DNA of 42,133 nt from Bacteroidales bacterium. GTDB taxonomy: Bacteria; Bacteroidota; Bacteroidia; Bacteroidales; DTGW01. The notes under the pieces are model-generated. The model was given only the letters and a program-made list of their open reading frames with translations, was not told the origin of the DNA and made no database searches. The stretch spans positions 1 through 42,133 of the forward strand of contig JAOAFU010000074.1 of the NCBI GenBank assembly GCA_026416115.1, in the 5' to 3' direction. Below, piece after piece: positions 19,824-29,284 of this stretch. Numbering within the stretch: position 1 is the stretch's first letter; each line of letters opens with the position of its first letter. The translations under genes were made by a program, and so were the position numbers.

Positions 19824-20755
19824 TCGAAGGTATAGTAACAAAAGTGGTTGGTAATGTCTATACCGTTCGTATAGAGAATGGTGAGTTAGTTCCTTGTTTT
19901 GCCAAGGGAAATCTTCGTATTCAGGGTCTTAAGAGTACGAATCCTATTACCGTTGGCGATAGGGTTAAGTTTACTTTTACATCAACCTATCATAAGGGAT
20001 TGATTCATAAAATTTTAGAAAGAAAAAATTACATAATCCGTAAATCTATTAATCTCTCAAAGCAATACCATATCATCGCAGCTAATGTTGATCAGGCTAT
20101 ACTGGTCGTTACTTTAATCGATCCTCCTACCAGCATAGAATTTATTGATCGATATCTGGTAGGTTGCGAAGCTTTAAGAATTCCGGCAGTTCTTGTTTTC
20201 AACAAAATCGATTCATACAACGAAGAGCAGTTAAATAAATGTCGGGAATTGGAAGAGATATATTCTCAAATAGGTTACCCCTGTTTAGAAACTTCTGTAA
20301 ATCAACGCATTAATATCGACAAGTTTAAGGACTTAATTTCTGGTAAAATATCGGTACTCAATGGACATTCGGGAGTAGGAAAGTCGTCTCTCATAAAAGC
20401 AATAGCACCTGATCTTGAAATAAAAATAGGCGATATTTCGGAATATCATCGAACTGGTAAGCATGTCACTTCTTTTTCTCAGATGTATGAGATCTTCGAG
20501 GGAGCATTTATAATAGATACACCTGGAATAAAGGGATTTGGACTAGTGGATATTGAAAAAAATGAACTTTATCATTTTTTTCCAGAAATATTTCGATATT
20601 CATCCCAATGTAAGTATCATAATTGTACGCATATTCATGAACCAGAGTGTGCAGTGGTAGAGGCGGTACGTTCAAACAAGATCTCATATTCAAGATATCA
20701 AAGCTATGTAAATATTTATTTTGATGAGAATGAAAAATATCGTAGCCCTTTTTAA
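19820..20755 (+). CDS. rsgA: Ribosome small-subunit-dependent GTPase A
   Basis: IEGIVTKVVGNVYTVR, LNGHSGVGKSSLI, IIDTPGIKGFGL, C-terminal Cys/His motif (CKYHNCTHIHEPEC). GTG start at 19820 preferred over 19793. Confidence 0.93.
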   Translation: MIEGIVTKVVGNVYTVRIENGELVPCFAKGNLRIQGLKSTNPITVGDRVKFTFTSTYHKGLIHKILERKNYIIRKSINLSKQYHIIAANVDQAILVVTLIDPPTSIEFIDRYLVGCEALRIPAVLVFNKIDSYNEEQLNKCRELEEIYSQIGYPCLETSVNQRINIDKFKDLISGKISVLNGHSGVGKSSLIKAIAPDLEIKIGDISEYHRTGKHVTSFSQMYEIFEGAFIIDTPGIKGFGLVDIEKNELYHFFPEIFRYSSQCKYHNCTHIHEPECAVVEAVRSNKISYSRYQSYVNIYFDENEKYRSPF

Positions 20756-23642
20756 ATCGAAGTTTCTGAAAGCAGTTACGTATACTTTTAAAAATACTCG
20801 GCTTTTTGTAGCTGGAGTTGTTTTATTAATGCTAGCTGGAAACATAGTACTATTTGTTTATATATTTATTAAACAAAAGAATTATCAGCAGTATGTGATG
20901 ATACAGCAGGCTGAAGCCTACACTTCATTTCTTGAACAGGAGGGGTTGAGATTTGTGAACGACTTTAACCATGTGGCCTATCATTATTTAATTTACATGC
21001 GGCAAAATAATTCATTTCGAGAAGTACCTCCGGCACTTCTCGAAAAAATCAAAATTTTTTATTCCAAACATCAGCCTTTAATTAATAATGTATATCTGAT
21101 TGATACAGCTTTTCATGTAGTTAATGTATATTGCGACCCCACAGGCTCTTTTCTGATCGACAGTTACGAATCCAAGCAGAATTTTTCTTTACAATTAACC
21201 GAAAAATTTATTTTTAGAAATGGAGATTATTTATACATCATACCTCTATTTAAACAAGGCAGATTAGTTGCTAATATTGTTGCTTCTCTTAATCTGAAAA
21301 ACTTTTTCAGGGCACGTCTTCAGCCTATTTATGTCGGACAATCTATTTTTCAGAGTATTTACACCCCTTTGGGTTCTTTTGTAGAACTTCCAATAGTAAA
21401 AGTTACTTATAACAGCGATTTAAATAGTTTGGCAAATCAAGTACGACTCAAGAATGCCCCAATGGCTTTTACTTCTTCGCTCACTTACAATAATAAAAAG
21501 GAGAAGTATTTATGTATTTGTTATCCTTTTAAATTATTCAATGCTACTTTTGTCTATCTGTATCATTTCCATATTCAATATGTAATTAATCAGGTTCTTG
21601 CACATAGTCTTGCATTAATAGTATTTAATCTCGTATTACTGTTTATTGTCATTTTCTACTATCTGCAAATGGTTCGAAACAAGAATTTGGAGGAAGAAAA
21701 ACTACGCGAATCAGAGGAAGCATTTAAAGAGATAATAGAGTCGATGCCGATAGGTATTATTCTAACTACCAAAAACAATCAGATAATTAGCATTAATAAA
21801 CTTGCTACACGAATACTTCAGATAAACAATACAAGCGATCTGATAGGTAAAAATATTAGTCATAAATTTTTAGCAACAAAGTCACTTGCTTTCGACGACG
21901 AAATTGCTTCGGCTTTTGACACAGACCATTTTATACAGTACGAAAGTAACGGTAATGAATTAGTTTTGTACAAAAAGGATATTCCGCTGCGTCTGAAGGG
22001 CGAAGAAATTGTTGTCCAAAGTTTTATTGATGTTACCCCTATTGAAAAGTCTCGTAAGCGAGAAATTGCAGCCAATATGGCTAAGTCGGAGTTTTTGGCC
22101 AAAATGAGTCACGAGATTCGTACCCCCATGAATGGTATAGTTGGCATGGCAGATGCTCTTTTAGCTCAGCCCTTAACAAAAGAGCAGATCGAATTTGTCA
22201 CTATTATCAAAAAATCGGCCGATACCCTCTTGAATATTTTAAACGATGTGCTCGATTTATCTAAAATAGAAGCAGGGAAGATGGTTCTTGAAGAGATTCC
22301 TTTTGAGCTTCGCAAAGAACTTGCCTTGATTACCCACCTTTTTAAGGTGCCAATAGATGAGAAAAAACTTAAGTTGCTTGTAGATGTCGACTCCAATGTT
22401 CCAGATAGACTAATTGGTGATCCTTTCAGACTTCGACAGATTTTGAGCAATCTTGTAAACAATGCCATTAAATTTACCCATGAGGGGAAAATTGTTATTT
22501 CGGTACGAAAACTCGAGGATTATAACCGTAACCTGATGTTGCAATTTAAAGTGGCCGATACTGGAATAGGTATACCTAAAGATAAAATTTCACGCGTATT
22601 TCAGTCATTTTCTCAGGTCGATAATAGTACTACTCGCAAGTATGGAGGAACAGGATTGGGTACTACTATTGCAAAACAATTGGTTGAATTAATGAATGGA
22701 GAAATCTCGGTCGAAAGCCCTTCGGGTATTTCCGAAAATCCCGAATATCCTGGTACATGCTTTACTTTTACTATCGAGCTTTTCTCTAATGAAAAGCTGA
22801 AAAAAAATATCGATACTGATAGTATTACTGCATTTGCACATATCAAAACCCTTTTGATAAGTAATCAATCGCCCGATGATAATATCATTGCCGATTCCTT
22901 CTCGCTTTTTAACGTGCCTATCGAAATCCATCGTTTTAATAAAGGGACTATCGATATGCTCAAGAAAAGCATGGTTTCTGAGTCGGACACTAAATATAAT
23001 CTGTTAGTTATCCGCGATACCCCATTTTTCGATGGTTTTAAGCTTTTGGCACGTTTACAGGAAACTCAGCTGGTAAATTCATACCATATTCTTATCATCA
23101 GTAATAACGACCGACAGGGAAATTTTCTTAGGGCCCTACGCATGGGCGCCGATCATTATATCATTATGCCTTACGAAACTTCCGAAATTTTCAACTTCCT
23201 CTGCGAAACCTATGTGAATTTGAAACTCGAAGATGAGGTAGCCAAGTTTAAGATTCAGCAGCTTAGATCCGATCTTAAAATTTTAGTTGCCGAGGATAAT
23301 CCTATAAATCAGAAGGTTGCTCTTACGCTTTTTAAAAATATTGGGTACGAAGTCGATTTTGCAAAAAATGGACTCGAAGTGCTCGAGAAGCTTGAAAAAC
23401 AACACTACGATATTATTTTTATGGATATTATGATGCCAGAAATGGACGGAATTCAGGCAACGCTCGAGATTCGAAAATCGGGCAATCGCATTCCAATTAT
23501 TGCCATGACTGCCAATATTTCAAAGGATGAACGTCGAGAAGCCCTTAATTCGGGAATGGACGATTATGTTACAAAGCCTGTGAGAATAGATACGGTAAAG
23601 AAAATTCTGATCAAATTGTTCTCTCACGAAGTAGGTCGATAA
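20724..23642 (+). CDS. Hybrid sensor histidine kinase/response regulator
   Basis: Two TMs around an extracytoplasmic region, PAS, HisKA (SEFLAKMSHEIRTPMNGIVGM), HATPase_c (TGIGIPKDKISRVFQSFSQVDNSTTRKYGGTGLG), a REC-like insert and a C-terminal REC (ILVAEDNPINQKV...FMDIMMPEMDG). Confidence 0.93.
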   Translation: MRMKNIVALFKSKFLKAVTYTFKNTRLFVAGVVLLMLAGNIVLFVYIFIKQKNYQQYVMIQQAEAYTSFLEQEGLRFVNDFNHVAYHYLIYMRQNNSFREVPPALLEKIKIFYSKHQPLINNVYLIDTAFHVVNVYCDPTGSFLIDSYESKQNFSLQLTEKFIFRNGDYLYIIPLFKQGRLVANIVASLNLKNFFRARLQPIYVGQSIFQSIYTPLGSFVELPIVKVTYNSDLNSLANQVRLKNAPMAFTSSLTYNNKKEKYLCICYPFKLFNATFVYLYHFHIQYVINQVLAHSLALIVFNLVLLFIVIFYYLQMVRNKNLEEEKLRESEEAFKEIIESMPIGIILTTKNNQIISINKLATRILQINNTSDLIGKNISHKFLATKSLAFDDEIASAFDTDHFIQYESNGNELVLYKKDIPLRLKGEEIVVQSFIDVTPIEKSRKREIAANMAKSEFLAKMSHEIRTPMNGIVGMADALLAQPLTKEQIEFVTIIKKSADTLLNILNDVLDLSKIEAGKMVLEEIPFELRKELALITHLFKVPIDEKKLKLLVDVDSNVPDRLIGDPFRLRQILSNLVNNAIKFTHEGKIVISVRKLEDYNRNLMLQFKVADTGIGIPKDKISRVFQSFSQVDNSTTRKYGGTGLGTTIAKQLVELMNGEISVESPSGISENPEYPGTCFTFTIELFSNEKLKKNIDTDSITAFAHIKTLLISNQSPDDNIIADSFSLFNVPIEIHRFNKGTIDMLKKSMVSESDTKYNLLVIRDTPFFDGFKLLARLQETQLVNSYHILIISNNDRQGNFLRALRMGADHYIIMPYETSEIFNFLCETYVNLKLEDEVAKFKIQQLRSDLKILVAEDNPINQKVALTLFKNIGYEVDFAKNGLEVLEKLEKQHYDIIFMDIMMPEMDGIQATLEIRKSGNRIPIIAMTANISKDERREALNSGMDDYVTKPVRIDTVKKILIKLFSHEVGR

Positions 23643-23647
23643 AAACG

Positions 23648-23680
23648 AAAGCGCTTAGTTTATCTACTAAGCGCTTTCAT
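23648..23680. terminator. Likely bidirectional terminator between convergent genes
   Basis: Perfect 13-bp stem GAAAGCGCTTAGT (23648-23660) / ACTAAGCGCTTTC (23667-23679). Confidence 0.75.
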
Positions 23681-23700
23681 AATTATTTTAGAGTTTCTCA

Positions 23701-24528
23701 TCAAAAGTGAAACATCAGATATAATCCACCATAAGTAGCAGGACGGAAAGTACTTAAGTTAAAACTACGGTTACCTGGTGTAAGGGGTTGATCGCGTTCG
23801 AATCGAGCACCGTTCTGGATAAGCTCCGATTTAGTATTACCCTGAGAACCCCAGTTGTATGTAAGCATTAAGCTTGCTTCGCCACCAATGCAAACCTTAG
23901 GTAGAAAATAATACTCTACGCCAAGAAAGATTCCACCGCTTAAGGCCTGATTAATTCCATTATCGGTTTCTAGGGCTCGTTCTGTAACGTTACCCCATAT
24001 AGATGAAGGAGCTGGGTTGGCAGGGGTCATTTCATTACCATATGAATAGCTAACGGAGTTTCGTCCATAAGCATACCTAATCTGTGCTCCGTAAAATCCA
24101 CGGAGTTTCTCATAACCACGGGTTTTCATAAGCCCTACAGCAAGCCCATAGCTCTGATTGTGGGTTCTTTGTTCATCTATTACCTTGTCCTGGCTAAGGG
24201 GGTTTACAAAATAAGCAGCATCATCACGAACATATGTGCGCGACTTGTTAATGTTATCCGAAATAGAAATAATAGCTCTTACTGCAAAGTCGTCGGCCAG
24301 AAAGTAGCGAACGTAGATATTGTTACTACCCAAAACCAGAGTGTTGTTTACCGTATTGTTAAAAATATTACCCAGGTAATTCAGATAAGGTAGAGCATCG
24401 ATACCAAAGGCAATATCTCCCGCCACAGGTAGCCTATCGTTGGCTTTGCTCGAAGCGGTAGCGTTTTCTTGAGCCCTTATATTAAGGGCAGTTATGGATA
24501 TAAATAGGATTAAAAGTATTCTTTTCAT
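23701..24528 (-). CDS. Predicted outer-membrane beta-barrel protein
   Basis: Signal peptide (MKRILLILFISITALNIRAQ), alternating beta-strand pattern, C-terminal aromatic (GGLYLMFHF). Confidence 0.7.
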   Translation of the reverse strand: MKRILLILFISITALNIRAQENATASSKANDRLPVAGDIAFGIDALPYLNYLGNIFNNTVNNTLVLGSNNIYVRYFLADDFAVRAIISISDNINKSRTYVRDDAAYFVNPLSQDKVIDEQRTHNQSYGLAVGLMKTRGYEKLRGFYGAQIRYAYGRNSVSYSYGNEMTPANPAPSSIWGNVTERALETDNGINQALSGGIFLGVEYYFLPKVCIGGEASLMLTYNWGSQGNTKSELIQNGARFERDQPLTPGNRSFNLSTFRPATYGGLYLMFHF

Positions 24529-24578
24529 CTTTTCTTAAATTAATTAACAAACAACATTGTGGTCATTGGTAGTAGTTA

Positions 24579-25397
24579 TCAGGGTGCTGGTACACCACCG
24601 CCCAAATCGATTGTTATATCCGACTCGCTACCAAAATTACCTACATATCCCGATTTTATTTCGTATTTATAGTTTTCTTGTTTAAAACCTAAACCATCGG
24701 GAACAGTTTTAGCATATTCAAAAGAGATAGTATAATAAATGTTCTGGTTGGCAGGAACTACTGCAGTAAATTCTCCATTTTCGTCGGTAGTATACTCCTG
24801 TGCCCAATCGGAGTTATGAAGCGTGATTTTCTGATTGGCTACTAATTCGTTTCCGGCAATCGAGTTGTTTAGCTCGGCTTCAACAGTTACATTCAGTTTT
24901 ACTTTTTCCACAAAGTTAGCAGGGGTGGTTGCTGTATAGAATACTTCAACAACATTTTTTTGTGTGGTAGAAAATGCTTTGACAACAGGAGCAGCAGAAT
25001 AAAACTTTTTAATGCTGTTGCTGTTCGACCCAAAGGGTTGTATTTGATTGTATTCGAATGGTTGTGCCTCTATTGTAAGGTTTACCCCATTGTCATCAAC
25101 CGGGATTTGGATCGTGAACTGACCGTTATCGTCAACGGTGGTTGTGTCGGACCATTTACCTGTGACAGCAGTAGGGTTTAAATCGCTGTAGGGTATGCTA
25201 AAAAAGATTTTTGTTCCTGCTGGTGCATATTCCAGGCCAGCGCTTCGGTTATTCAATTCAGCATAAACATATCCTTTAACCGTAATGGTTCGGGACAGAT
25301 TCACAACAAGGGCCGTGCTATCTACTTCTTTATCGCAGGAGGTAAAACCAACTCCTGCAAGCAATAGGGTAGGCAAAATAAGCATTTTACGTTTCAT
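24579..25397 (-). CDS. Predicted lipoprotein with two related beta-sandwich-like domains
   Basis: Lipobox MKRKMLILPTLLLAGVGFTSC; internal repeat AELNN...AG...DNGQFT / AELNN...AG...ENGEFT. Start moved from 25451 to internal Met. Confidence 0.7.
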   Translation of the reverse strand: MKRKMLILPTLLLAGVGFTSCDKEVDSTALVVNLSRTITVKGYVYAELNNRSAGLEYAPAGTKIFFSIPYSDLNPTAVTGKWSDTTTVDDNGQFTIQIPVDDNGVNLTIEAQPFEYNQIQPFGSNSNSIKKFYSAAPVVKAFSTTQKNVVEVFYTATTPANFVEKVKLNVTVEAELNNSIAGNELVANQKITLHNSDWAQEYTTDENGEFTAVVPANQNIYYTISFEYAKTVPDGLGFKQENYKYEIKSGYVGNFGSESDITIDLGGGVPAP

Positions 25398-25500
25398 ACT
25401 TTCTAAATTTAAGGGTTTGTTAATATTACAAATATAAAGTTTATTTCTCATTCTTTTGTATTTTTGAAATATTAAAAGTTTTATTAAATGTTTGCGTTAT

Positions 25501-25538
25501 ACAAAAGCCGTTAATCGTTAATGATTAGCGGCTTTTGT
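25501..25538. terminator. Terminator hairpin downstream of the T9SS cargo gene
   Basis: ACAAAAGCCGTTAATCG (25501-25517) / TGATTAGCGGCTTTTGT (25522-25538), near-perfect stem with T run on minus strand. Confidence 0.65.
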
Positions 25539-25586
25539 TATTTAAGTCAAAAATTAAGTTGGAGTCGTGGTAATCATTCTTTGAAA

Positions 25587-26861
25587 CTATCTAATAACTC
25601 GTAATACAGCTTTCCCCGAATCTTTTGCACCTCTAACTCGTATGAAGTAAACCCCATTTTCCAGGTTGCTGATATTTATGTTTTTAGTATTGGTCGACGT
25701 TAAAACCAGTACCCCGTTGATGTTGTAAACCTCGATTTTATTAATTTCTTTAATATTGTTACTAATAATATTGATATAATTACTTGCCGGATTCGGATAG
25801 ATAGTAAAATTTCCTTTGAAATGGTTAATTCGTGTACCTAAAGAATCTACTGGTGGTGTAATAACAACATTAGTGTCTGAATTCAAAATGAAAAATCCAG
25901 TATTGCCTTTTGCATAAATATCGCCGGCGTTCGAATAATAGATTGTTTTAACACTACTATTACCCAGATCGCCCTGTTTGATTTTTTTCCAGGTTGCCCC
26001 TCCATCTTTGCTTATGCTCGAAAATGTGTTGCCAACACCAATTATTTGATTTCCCCCTCCATAATATAGGGCAGAAAACAAGCTGTCGGTTGGGGAAAAA
26101 CCACCTTGGTTTTTCGATAAAAATGTATTTCCGCCACTCCCGCCTATAACTATATTGCCATTTTGGGCTACTGCTATATATTTTATGTGGTTTCCAAAGT
26201 TTTCTGACACCCAAGGTTGCCATTCGTTCGAATTATTTAACTTTTTATATACAACCGGGAGATTATCAGTGTTATATCCAACGGAATATAGTGAACTATC
26301 AGGCCCTTCGGCAACATCATTAAAAGTTTGGCTCAATAAACTCCAGGTTTCTCCGTCATCGACAGAAATTGAACTTGCGGCAAATGGATGGGTATAGGCT
26401 ACTAACCCATTGTTAAAGGTATATAACTTTACAGTTCCGGTAACATACGAATCGTAAATTTTAACCCAGTTTTTTAAACTATCGGTTACGTAAAAGTTTA
26501 CGTAAACTCTACCTGCATTGCGTTCTCTCCGCGCCATAAGCACCCTGCCTGTACTGGTTACCGCAAGATTCTCAATGGTACCACCAGGATATTGATCGGC
26601 AAAGTTTTTCCATGTCAAACCTTTATCCTCCGATACCAATATCGAATCCCAGTTTTGACTGGCGCAATAAAGTTTTCCTGTTTTTTTCTCAACAGTAAAA
26701 AGCTTCTCCATAGTAGAAATAGAAGCTGGCGTATTAATCTTTACCCATTGCTGGGGAAAAGCATTGGTAGTAAACAGCAATGAAAGCATTCCTGTTAAAA
26801 GACTGTACAATCTCAACTTTTGATTGTAACATCTAAGGGTAGGATTTGTAATTTTTTTCAT
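25587..26861 (-). CDS. Secreted BNR/propeller-like protein with T9SS type A sorting domain
   Basis: Repeated SxDxGxTW-like motifs (VSEDKGLTWKNF, VDDGETWSLL, SKDGGATWKKI) and C-terminal FTIYPNPASNYINI...GVYFIRVRGAKDSGKAVLRVIR. Confidence 0.85.
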   Translation of the reverse strand: MKKITNPTLRCYNQKLRLYSLLTGMLSLLFTTNAFPQQWVKINTPASISTMEKLFTVEKKTGKLYCASQNWDSILVSEDKGLTWKNFADQYPGGTIENLAVTSTGRVLMARRERNAGRVYVNFYVTDSLKNWVKIYDSYVTGTVKLYTFNNGLVAYTHPFAASSISVDDGETWSLLSQTFNDVAEGPDSSLYSVGYNTDNLPVVYKKLNNSNEWQPWVSENFGNHIKYIAVAQNGNIVIGGSGGNTFLSKNQGGFSPTDSLFSALYYGGGNQIIGVGNTFSSISKDGGATWKKIKQGDLGNSSVKTIYYSNAGDIYAKGNTGFFILNSDTNVVITPPVDSLGTRINHFKGNFTIYPNPASNYINIISNNIKEINKIEVYNINGVLVLTSTNTKNINISNLENGVYFIRVRGAKDSGKAVLRVIR

Positions 26862-27136
26862 AATTATATATTTTAAGATATTAATATGTTCATATCAACA
26901 ATACGATATTAAATATGGTTTTTATCAGTACTTAAATTTTTTTGTATAGTAGTCTCAAATAATGGTAGAAAAAAATAACAAAGTGCTTATAATCAGAAAA
27001 TTATTTTGGTAACTATTTGGTAGGATTAACAAAAATTTAATATCAAAATTATCAATAGGAAAAATTTTTTATGCCTGCCGTTTGAAAAAATAAGTTTTAA
27101 AGCTCTCAAGAAAAATATTATGTTTTGTTTATGCAT

Positions 27137-27194
27137 ACTCCAAAAAAAGTTATACCAAATTGTTCATTTTTCTTTTTTAGTTCAATTTTGGAGT
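27137..27194. repeat. Inverted repeat with long loop in intergenic region
   Basis: ACTCCAAAA (27137-27145) / TTTTGGAGT (27186-27194), perfect 9-bp arms. Confidence 0.4.
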
Positions 27195-27450
27195 TTTCTG
27201 AATTAAGCCTTGTAGGGGTTTGGGTAGTCACATGAGTAAGATTTTCCAGAAACAAAACTTGCAAGTATTTGTCCCGAAGGGGCTAACTTTTGGTAGAACA
27301 GGAATATGATTACTACCCCCCCCAATTACAGATAGGACGATTTTTCCTAAATAAGGAACAATTATTATAATATCTATAATAGTAGATGTTACTTTTTAAG
27401 TTTAGTCAAATTAAGTTATTTGTTTATCAGCAAACTTACTTATTAAATAA

Positions 27451-28017
27451 TTATTTTAGCCTATGGGGGTTACTTTTGATAAATTCTTCCCAAGATGAAT
27501 TATGACTTCTTTTATCAGATTTTTTTGTATTGAGAGGATTTTGAAGTTGCATGGCATGGCATACGGCTGCTGCCAGGCCGTCGGTAGCGTCGAGATAAGT
27601 AGGAATAGCCTCGAGCTTAAACATATGCAGGAGCATATAGGCAACTTGTTCCTTCGAAGCACTCCCTCGCCCAGTGATAGCTTGTTTAATTCGTAAAGGA
27701 GCATACTCGGTGATGGGGATTTTTCGAAAAAGAGCAGCCGCAATTGCAGCACCTTGTGCCCGACCTAATTTAAGCATCGACTGAACATTTTTACCAAAAA
27801 AAGGAGCCTCGATAGCAAGCTGATGTACGTTATATTCGTCGATAAGCGATAGGGTACGCTCAAATATTTTACTCAGTTTTTCGTAGTGGCTTTCGAGCTT
27901 AGAAGTTTTTAGCACTCCAATGGTTAAAAGTTCCATCGACGAGCCGTTATTTTTAATAACTCCATAACCCATTATAGTTGTACCCGGATCTATTCCTAAA
28001 ATAATTTGATCGGCCAT
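27451..28017 (-). CDS. ruvC: Crossover junction endodeoxyribonuclease RuvC
   Basis: MADQIILGIDPGTTIMGYGVI, LAIEAPFFGKNVQSMLKLGRAQGA, DATDGLAAAVCHA. Start moved to the internal Met at 28017. Confidence 0.94.
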   Translation of the reverse strand: MADQIILGIDPGTTIMGYGVIKNNGSSMELLTIGVLKTSKLESHYEKLSKIFERTLSLIDEYNVHQLAIEAPFFGKNVQSMLKLGRAQGAAIAAALFRKIPITEYAPLRIKQAITGRGSASKEQVAYMLLHMFKLEAIPTYLDATDGLAAAVCHAMQLQNPLNTKKSDKRSHNSSWEEFIKSNPHRLK

Positions 28018-28027
28018 TTGCTTTAAT

Positions 28028-29275
28028 TTAATATGCACCAAATTCTCTATCCCACCAATTTTTGGGTTCTGGACGGCTAAATCGTTTAAACATGCGCGAT
28101 GGCAGTAGGAAACTACCCTGCTCAATGTAATTTAACGCTGCTTTAAGGCATTCTTCGTTAGTGTTACCAAAGTTATGACTCATATCATCATCTACTTCAG
28201 CATCGACAGGTAAACCATTATAATAATCGCCTTCTCCATTTTTGTTTACAATTTTAAAAGATACTGGAAACAGGTAATATGCATGTTGTTTCCATGTTAG
28301 GACATCCATACCAACAGGCTTACCTTCGGTTTTTTCGCCTATAGTATATACACTTATGTAAGGACGTAAGCCGTTTATGATTATCTCACTTGTCGAAGCC
28401 GTGCTTCTTGTAGTAATAACAAAAAGTCTGCTAAGTTGAAGAGAATTGTTTTTTGTTTCGAGTCGCAAGCTGGTATCTTTTGCAGTTTTTTTATCGTTGT
28501 GTATAAAACTACACCAAACTGCATTTGGGTAATTTTTACCTGCAATATACGAGGCTAAGAGTTGTCCTATGTTGACAAAACCTCCAGTGTTGTATCGAAG
28601 ATCGATTATCAGTTCGTTTATACCTGCAGATACGAATCGATTAAATGCTTGTTCGAGTTCACTGGCAGCATCGGCAATAAAGCTGAAGAGAACCAAGTAA
28701 CCAACTTTACCTACAGAGGTATTATAAACGGTATCGAGAAGCACCATATCCATGGGAACTTCCTTCTTAGTGGAAGAAATGGTGGTATCGGTATTTTCGG
28801 GACGCCCAAAGGTGAAATTATTGACTATGCCTGCTCTATTTTCTCCCAGAAGGCTGGAAATATTTTGAGGGGTAACAGCTGTGTTGTTTATTTTTTTTAC
28901 AATCCAGCCTCTACGAACACCAGCTGGGTACAAATCGGAATTTTTGAAAACATATATTACTCTTACCTGCTCTTTATTATCAAAACCATATCCAAAACCA
29001 TGCCCGTAATATTTGCCTGCAACAAAATACTGTTGATATTCGTCGGAAGTAATAATAAAACTCCATCGGTCAAGTTTCTTATACTTTATTGCCTCCAGCA
29101 ATTCTGTAGGTGATTTATATAGCTGCGGATCGACTGTTGGGATTTGTTCGTACCACAAATACCAGTCCTTCATTGCATTATATACGGCTACGTTTACAGG
29201 CTCTGTTTCTTCTTTTGAACATGAAAAAAGCAGAACCAGAGGAATGCTCAGGGCTATGAATGTGATTTTTTTCAT
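28028..29275 (-). CDS. S41 family C-terminal processing peptidase, lipoprotein
   Basis: Lipobox LLFSCSKEE, LIIDLRYNTGGFV, STASTSEIIINGL (Ser), GEKTEGKPVGM (Lys). Confidence 0.88.
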   Translation of the reverse strand: MKKITFIALSIPLVLLFSCSKEETEPVNVAVYNAMKDWYLWYEQIPTVDPQLYKSPTELLEAIKYKKLDRWSFIITSDEYQQYFVAGKYYGHGFGYGFDNKEQVRVIYVFKNSDLYPAGVRRGWIVKKINNTAVTPQNISSLLGENRAGIVNNFTFGRPENTDTTISSTKKEVPMDMVLLDTVYNTSVGKVGYLVLFSFIADAASELEQAFNRFVSAGINELIIDLRYNTGGFVNIGQLLASYIAGKNYPNAVWCSFIHNDKKTAKDTSLRLETKNNSLQLSRLFVITTRSTASTSEIIINGLRPYISVYTIGEKTEGKPVGMDVLTWKQHAYYLFPVSFKIVNKNGEGDYYNGLPVDAEVDDDMSHNFGNTNEECLKAALNYIEQGSFLLPSRMFKRFSRPEPKNWWDREFGAY

Positions 29276-29284
29276 ACGAAAAAT

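Noticed and set aside
28018-28125. N-terminal extension of ruvC in the ORF track
   Set aside because: RuvC begins at MADQIILGIDPG; the upstream part only overlaps the end of the S41 peptidase gene
28562-29113. 183-aa plus-strand ORF
   Set aside because: Fully antisense to a well-supported S41 peptidase; no recognisable domain; likely shadow ORF
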